Assembly: GCF_000524195.1 (NCBI RefSeq)
Contig: NW_020170382.1
Coordinates: 1,487,107-1,551,106 of the forward strand
From: Echinococcus granulosus
Taxonomy: Eukaryota; Platyhelminthes; Cestoda; Cyclophyllidea; Taeniidae
DNA: 64,000 bases
Direction of reading: 5' to 3'
Shown here: positions 59,801 to 64,000 of the stretch, one piece after another
How positions within the stretch are numbered: the first letter of the stretch is position 1
Layout: each line of letters starts with the position of its first letter
Notes under the pieces: model-generated
The model's input: the letters and a program-made list of their open reading frames with translations, nothing else
Told to the model about the DNA's origin: nothing
Databases searched by the model: none
Made by a program: the position numbers and the translations under genes

Positions 59801-62623
59801 CTGCACAGAAACGAAAAGACACAACGCGTTAGTGATACTTTTCGCAAGCCTTTGCGCTCCCTTCCAATATTCTAGAGCTCTGATTAATGTTTATTATAAG
59901 CCTTCCAAACATGTATGTCACATGCCTTTAGAGGTGACTTAAAAACCACAACTATTGTTACAGAACAGCTATTTGCGAAATACACAATCATGTGTAAGTC
60001 CCCGGAGGTATTCTATGCACGACTTCGGTGACAGCACAAAGAAATCTCATCAACACTTTTGTCAATCAAGGATTTTACAAGAGCACCGAAGATTTGGGCC
60101 ATACTAAAGCGCTGTTTCAAAGGAAGGTAGCATGGAAATAGTAATGGAAAAAGGCATACGCTTGAGACAAAACAGATGTGTCGAGTTGCCACCCATTCCG
60201 CACTTGGTCAGTGCCAAAACAAAATCTTTCATTTCACGTTCCTACTGAAAAAACTAAGACCTAGTCCGCAACCACTAAACGTTCAGGACTGACACAGACA
60301 ATGGTGCTGACGATCCGAGTCATACTGATCTGCTACCTCAAAGGAAGCCAACATTGGAAAAAATGGGCAAAAAAAGCGAAAAACCCTCATTATGCGTGGC
60401 TGAAACCACGGCTACACGCAATAGAGGCGTTAAACGGCTACTAATTCGACACCTTAATGTTAAAGCGATTGGCCTCTTCATGCAAAACTCCTCCCGAAAC
60501 AATGTGGCCCACTTCCGGTAGTCATTCTTCAGGACTAGTTCATGCACCACAGAGTTCACGAATTGATATCGATAGGTAGGTTGACCCGATTAAAGCAGTA
60601 AAATTTTCAGCAAAACTGAAGCCAATCTGTGAAGGCAAAATACTGCCGGGGTCATCATTTAAAGGCTCAAGAAGCCTCAGGAGGTGCTATATGAACAATC
60701 AAAGCGGATTAATTTGAAGAAATGAAAGAGAACACGCGATGCAGACGGAGTAGTGACGTAATAGCAAACATCATGTGGGGTGTCGTGGTGCCCACCCTAA
60801 CCACGCACGCCCCAAACTCAAAAGGCGTAGCAACTCATTCACCTACTTCACACAATCACCTATACCACCCACCCATCATCATTATCAAACAACCTCAAGA
60901 TCTCCAAATGGCTCTAAGACAACGCGACCATAGCTTTGACTAGAATTACCCATCATTTGGGGGAGTAATCTATTCAACAGTAAATACGAGTATGTGGGTG
61001 AAATAAAGGGTGGGATTGAAAAAGAGGTCAATAACAAACCTCATCAGAGCTGGAGGTTACTTGAGAGACAAGGCCGAAGTTGGAGGGTTTAGCAAAGGCC
61101 GGCAGCTCGGATTCGGGAAGAAAGGGCACATTAGTGTGATCGCCCACAGTAAGGACATTCTCGGCGAGATTAATACAGCATCTGTGCCGCTTCAGCATGT
61201 CCAGCCCTATCATAATGTCCATTTGCTGCTCCTCCAGCACAATGAATGATGTCTGGAAGGGAGAGAAGGGAAGGAAAAAGGAAATGTAGTAAAAAAATTA
61301 TTGCGCCAAAAATAAAAGCAACTCTACGATGTTAGACCACTTAATCACAATTTGGTGGGTGGAAAGAGGATAAAAGTAATAAACTGGTGCAAGAATGAGA
61401 CTCACAGGAACCGCTGTACCACCGAGTTTGAGTTGTGCCTGGTGAATTCGGCCGATAATTTTTTGGGTGCCAACACCATAGGCCATACCCTGGAAGCGCT
61501 TATCGATCAGGTGCTCGAGGTTGCAACTGCGAGCACAGGAGAGGCTCATGAGAGTTGTTTGAGCGCCAGAATCGACAAAAGCCTTCATAGGGAAACCGTT
61601 CACTTCACAGGCCACATAGAGCATCGTGACGGCACCAAAAGTCTCTGGGTAGTGCTCCATTGCTGACTCCATTTCGCGATCGATGTTCTGCTGTCTAGAG
61701 GAGTTGAGACAGATATACTTTTTTGAAAAAATCTAGCGCGAAAAATAAGAAAGATGGGAGAGGGGCAAAATAGTTACCTGATAAGTCTCTCGATTTGCCG
61801 CTGTACCTCGGGATCCAACGGATCAGCAGCTGTCAAATCAAAATCAGTTCCCGGAGGCCTAATTGTTTGAGAATAACGCCAAAATGCATCTAAAACAAAA
61901 TTCCAGGTCAGATTAGCACAACATATCAAACATGCGAAAAGGGTTTGGAAATCGACACATCCTTCGCCACTACAACCCAGCACAGTTAAACTGACCACTT
62001 CAACCACTGCCTCATTATTTTAAACACAAACAATGTGTTCGCAACACAATTTTGTGAAAGAAGTCATCATAAACTACCCAAAACGCCACATATTTGTAGT
62101 GCCAGGGTTGGATTAAAGAATCGCCTAATCACATATCTGTGACGGCCGCAAAGAAAATTCTAAGATAAAACACCTGAGTCCTGCAAGGCCTCATAGAATC
62201 GAGGATCCTGTTCACAAATCCTAGCCAACTGTTGGTCTGGAAGACGTAAGAAAGACTGTCGAACGGTTTCCACAGCGGAGACACTAGCCAAGGGGTTGGG
62301 TGATGTTGAAGAACCGGGAAAGGCGACTGCAGAGCCTGGTAAGGGGTTCTTAAAAGTGTCAAAGTAACTCTCCTTCTTACATTGACGGATGACACTGATT
62401 CGCCGAACTGTACAGAGAGGAGGTCATTATCATGGAGGTTACAATCATTAACTGTGTTGCTTGATTCAATGGCCAGACGTTGATCATTCTTCAACAGCAC
62501 TATTTTCGACTCTGGCACTCCCGCTTCAATAGAAACCATCAGTCGGAGACTACTCATAAGTGTTTCACTGGGAGTATCAAACGATACAAGACGCCCATCG
62601 GGAAGAACCAAAGAAAGCCTCAT
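59660..62623 (-). CDS. DDI1: DDI1/DDI2 homologue: UBL - HDD - retropepsin-like aspartic protease - UBA
   Basis: Ubiquitin-proteasome shuttle and aspartic endoprotease of cytosol and nucleus. Six exons on the minus strand: 62623-62381, 62348-62174, 61889-61778, 61694-61406, 61252-61040, 59800-59660. All phases fit and the sum is 1173 nt (390 residues). Residues 1-81: ubiquitin-like domain ([16 protein letters not shown]). About 82-177: linker plus helical HDD region ([40 protein letters not shown]). About 195-325: retropepsin-like domain with [15 protein letters not shown], the catalytic [13 protein letters not shown] (Asp218), [16 protein letters not shown], and [13 protein letters not shown]. 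Residues 348-388: a UBA domain ([20 protein letters not shown]). The retained UBA is the ancestral architecture; vertebrate DDI1 and DDI2 lack an obvious UBA. Divergent from the TFIIB gene. Identity is very secure. Confidence 0.95.
61040..61252 (-). CDS. DDI1: DDI1 exon 5 (protease domain C-terminal half)
   Basis: Acceptor CTCTCCCTTCCAG, then [20 protein letters not shown] and [15 protein letters not shown]; donor GAG|GTTTGT, phase 0. Reading through would stop two codons later. Confidence 0.9.
61406..61694 (-). CDS. DDI1: DDI1 exon 4 (protease domain with catalytic DSGA)
   Basis: Acceptor AACTCCTCTAG, then [15 protein letters not shown] and the retropepsin core with DSGAQTT; donor CCT|GTGAGT, phase 0. 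Confidence 0.93.
61778..61889 (-). CDS. DDI1: DDI1 exon 3 (HDD)
   Basis: Acceptor ATTTTGTTTTAG, then [14 protein letters not shown] and [16 protein letters not shown]; donor AG|GTAACT, phase 2. Confidence 0.88.
62174..62348 (-). CDS. DDI1: DDI1 exon 2 (linker and HDD start)
   Basis: Acceptor GACACTTTTAAG at 62349, then [14 protein letters not shown] and [20 protein letters not shown]; donor TCAG|GTGTTT, phase 1. No ATG in frame, so it is not visible as a standard ORF. The alternative acceptor CAG 13 nt further would break the frame. Confidence 0.85.
62381..62623 (-). CDS. DDI1: DDI1 exon 1 (ubiquitin-like domain)
   Basis: ATG at 62623; 81 codons ending VSSVN, donor AAT|GTAAGA, phase 0. The ORF reads on through the 32-nt intron, but then loses DDI1 similarity. 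Confidence 0.88.
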
Positions 62624-63260
62624 CCCTTTGACAGCCTGCGAATGAGGTTGTGGGATTCCGGCAGCCCTGGCGATTCATACAAAGCGGCAATGTTTAAAAA
62701 ACATTACCAGGAATATACTTGTCAAAAAGTGTAAAATGTGAAAGGCTTATGTGCACACCGTACTTTAACTTTGAATGTTCTGAGTTCTCAAAAGTCCTTA
62801 AGCCAAGAATGCATTTGCATTCGATAGACACAGATGTTCCCAAAAATTACAAACCAGAAAGCTTTTTTGTAATTGCCGAAATTGCCCATTTACTATTAAC
62901 AATTATTTGCAATCATCGGTTTGTTAAAGAACTTGATCCATAAGGAAGATTTTTTTAGATATAAACACGGATAATAACCTTTATTTCAAAATCATTACAA
63001 GAAGGATTCCAAAGCAAATTTTAATTTTTGTAAAGGCAAAATTTGGGTTGTACTGTCTAAAAAAGCACTGGACTGGAAGCCACTATAACATGCGAATTAC
63101 GTCCTCTGGAAATATGACGTGCTTTATGTTGTAGATATGCACTATACACTAACTTTGAACTCTTCTGAACTTCTTTATACTTGCAAACACTTTAATCACT
63201 TTAGATTGTTTGAGGTGCATTAGTTGGCAACTAAACCAAATTCGGCTTTTTTCACTGCAG
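62624..63260. promoter_or_regulatory. Shared DDI1-GTF2B divergent upstream region
   Basis: About 640 bp separate the DDI1 start codon from the first recognised TFIIB exon on the opposite strand, so both promoters, and probably the unrecognised first TFIIB exon, must sit here unless that exon is nested inside DDI1. I could not identify a TATA element or the TFIIB start exon with confidence. Confidence 0.4.
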
Positions 63261-63676
63261 AATGTGAGTGGTGTATTTCTTATGAACGATTTAGGAGCAA
63301 AGTTGAATGCAAATATCACCCTTATGCTACATTGATCGAGGATTCGCACGCTGGAGACATGGTTTGCTCAATGTGCGGTCTTGTGGTTGCCGAAAGGGTA
63401 ATTGATGTGGGGTCAGAGTGGCGAACTTTCTCAAATGACTCGAACGCAAAGGATATGTCTCGAGTTGGTGCAGCCGAAAACCCTCTCTTTAATGGAGGGG
63501 ATCTTTCTACCATGATTAGTGGAACATCTTATAATGACCCGCGTCAACTCGACGAGCAAGGCAGGGCTCTCTACCGCAATCGTCGTAACATATCCGGATC
63601 TGATCGAGCTCTCATAAATGCATTCAAAGAAATAAGCCAAATGGCAGAAAGACTTAATCTCCCTAAAAGCATATCG
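63261..63676 (+). CDS. GTF2B: TFIIB 5' coding exon, partial gene running off the right edge
   Basis: General RNA polymerase II initiation factor that bridges TBP-promoter DNA and Pol II. The exon encodes the N-terminal zinc ribbon with ligands C-x2-H (CKYH) and C-x2-C (CSMC), then the B-reader/linker region [37 protein letters not shown], and the start of cyclin fold 1 ([32 protein letters not shown]). The donor is TCG|GTGGGC at 63677; reading on gives unrelated residues and a stop at 63736. The exon start is uncertain: acceptors TTTTTTCACTGCAG (63260) and TTATGAACGATTTAG (63294) both fit. No in-frame ATG exists here, so an upstream first exon must carry the start. The rest lies beyond 64000. 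Confidence 0.92.
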
Positions 63677-64000
63677 GTGGGCGCATCGCAATTACTTATC
63701 ATGCCATATTTTCCTTCCGACAACAGACGCATATAAAATCTCCATCTTTTTGATATACTCAGCCTTGAGAACTTTTATCGTAGGGTTTAATTTTATCTGC
63801 TTTATATGGCTACTCGACATCTAGAAACCTGTGTTGTAACATGATTGTTGCACTTGGTAAAATTAGTTCATGCCTGTCTGCCTCATGTTGCTATTGCTGG
63901 CTTCATTTCACGTAAATGTGGTCTTGCCCTTGGGGCAATTCCATCGTTTTTCATAGTTTTTTAAGTGGAACGTTGTCTTTGGGGACTCATGAGCGTTGGG
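63677..64000 (+). other. GTF2B intron, runs off window
   Basis: T-rich sequence after the GTGGGC donor; no continuation of cyclin fold 1 is visible before the end of the window. Confidence 0.6.

Noticed and set aside
1..64000. CRISPR arrays, operons, bacterial signals, spliced-leader or snRNA genes
   Set aside because: None seen; the introns and gene content are clearly animal, and no SL or snRNA core was recognisable on either strand.

Overview
Eukaryotic genomic DNA, very probably from a parasitic flatworm (most likely a cestode). The protein genes are split by GT..AG introns from 32 nt to about 11 kb. The intergenic DNA is loaded with about a dozen decayed copies of a short, apparently non-coding LTR element resembling the TRIMs known from taeniid tapeworms. 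Three 100-N assembly gaps (8938, 40629, 52168) mark it as a draft scaffold.

Layout. 1-14.9 kb: gene-poor, built largely of TRIM-like elements and solo LTRs in both orientations, with one weak hypothetical ORF (13721-14239, minus). 14.9-34.8 kb, minus strand: a seven-exon TOPBP1 homologue of about 1305 residues carrying BRCT0 to BRCT8. Its last intron is about 11 kb and splits BRCT8; its first is about 41 nt; exon 1 has an apparent one-base frameshift. 34.8-52.6 kb: a gene-free stretch with three TRIM-like elements and one fragment, an assembly gap, microsatellites and a CCAAT-rich patch about 1 kb upstream of the next gene. 52.6-56.9 kb, plus strand: a three-exon Iroquois (IRX) TALE homeobox gene of 340 residues. 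56.9-59.7 kb: TRIM remnants. 59.7-62.6 kb, minus strand: a six-exon DDI1/DDI2 homologue of 390 residues (UBL, HDD region, retropepsin-like protease, C-terminal UBA). 63.2 kb to the window edge, plus strand: the 5' part of the TFIIB gene (GTF2B), head-to-head with DDI1.

All exon chains were assembled by hand: junction phases agree and summed coding lengths divide by three (TOPBP1 only after allowing one missing base). The genes are unrelated housekeeping or developmental functions: replication checkpoint scaffold (TOPBP1), patterning transcription factor (IRX), ubiquitin-proteasome shuttle/protease (DDI1) and general Pol II initiation factor (TFIIB). The most unusual signals are a 606-bp perfectly identical inverted tract shared by two otherwise diverged TRIM-like copies, a second decaying repeat family recognisable by a conserved peptide motif, the absence of a recognisable ATR-activation motif in TOPBP1, and the apparent absence of TRIM copies from the whole TOPBP1 transcription unit.
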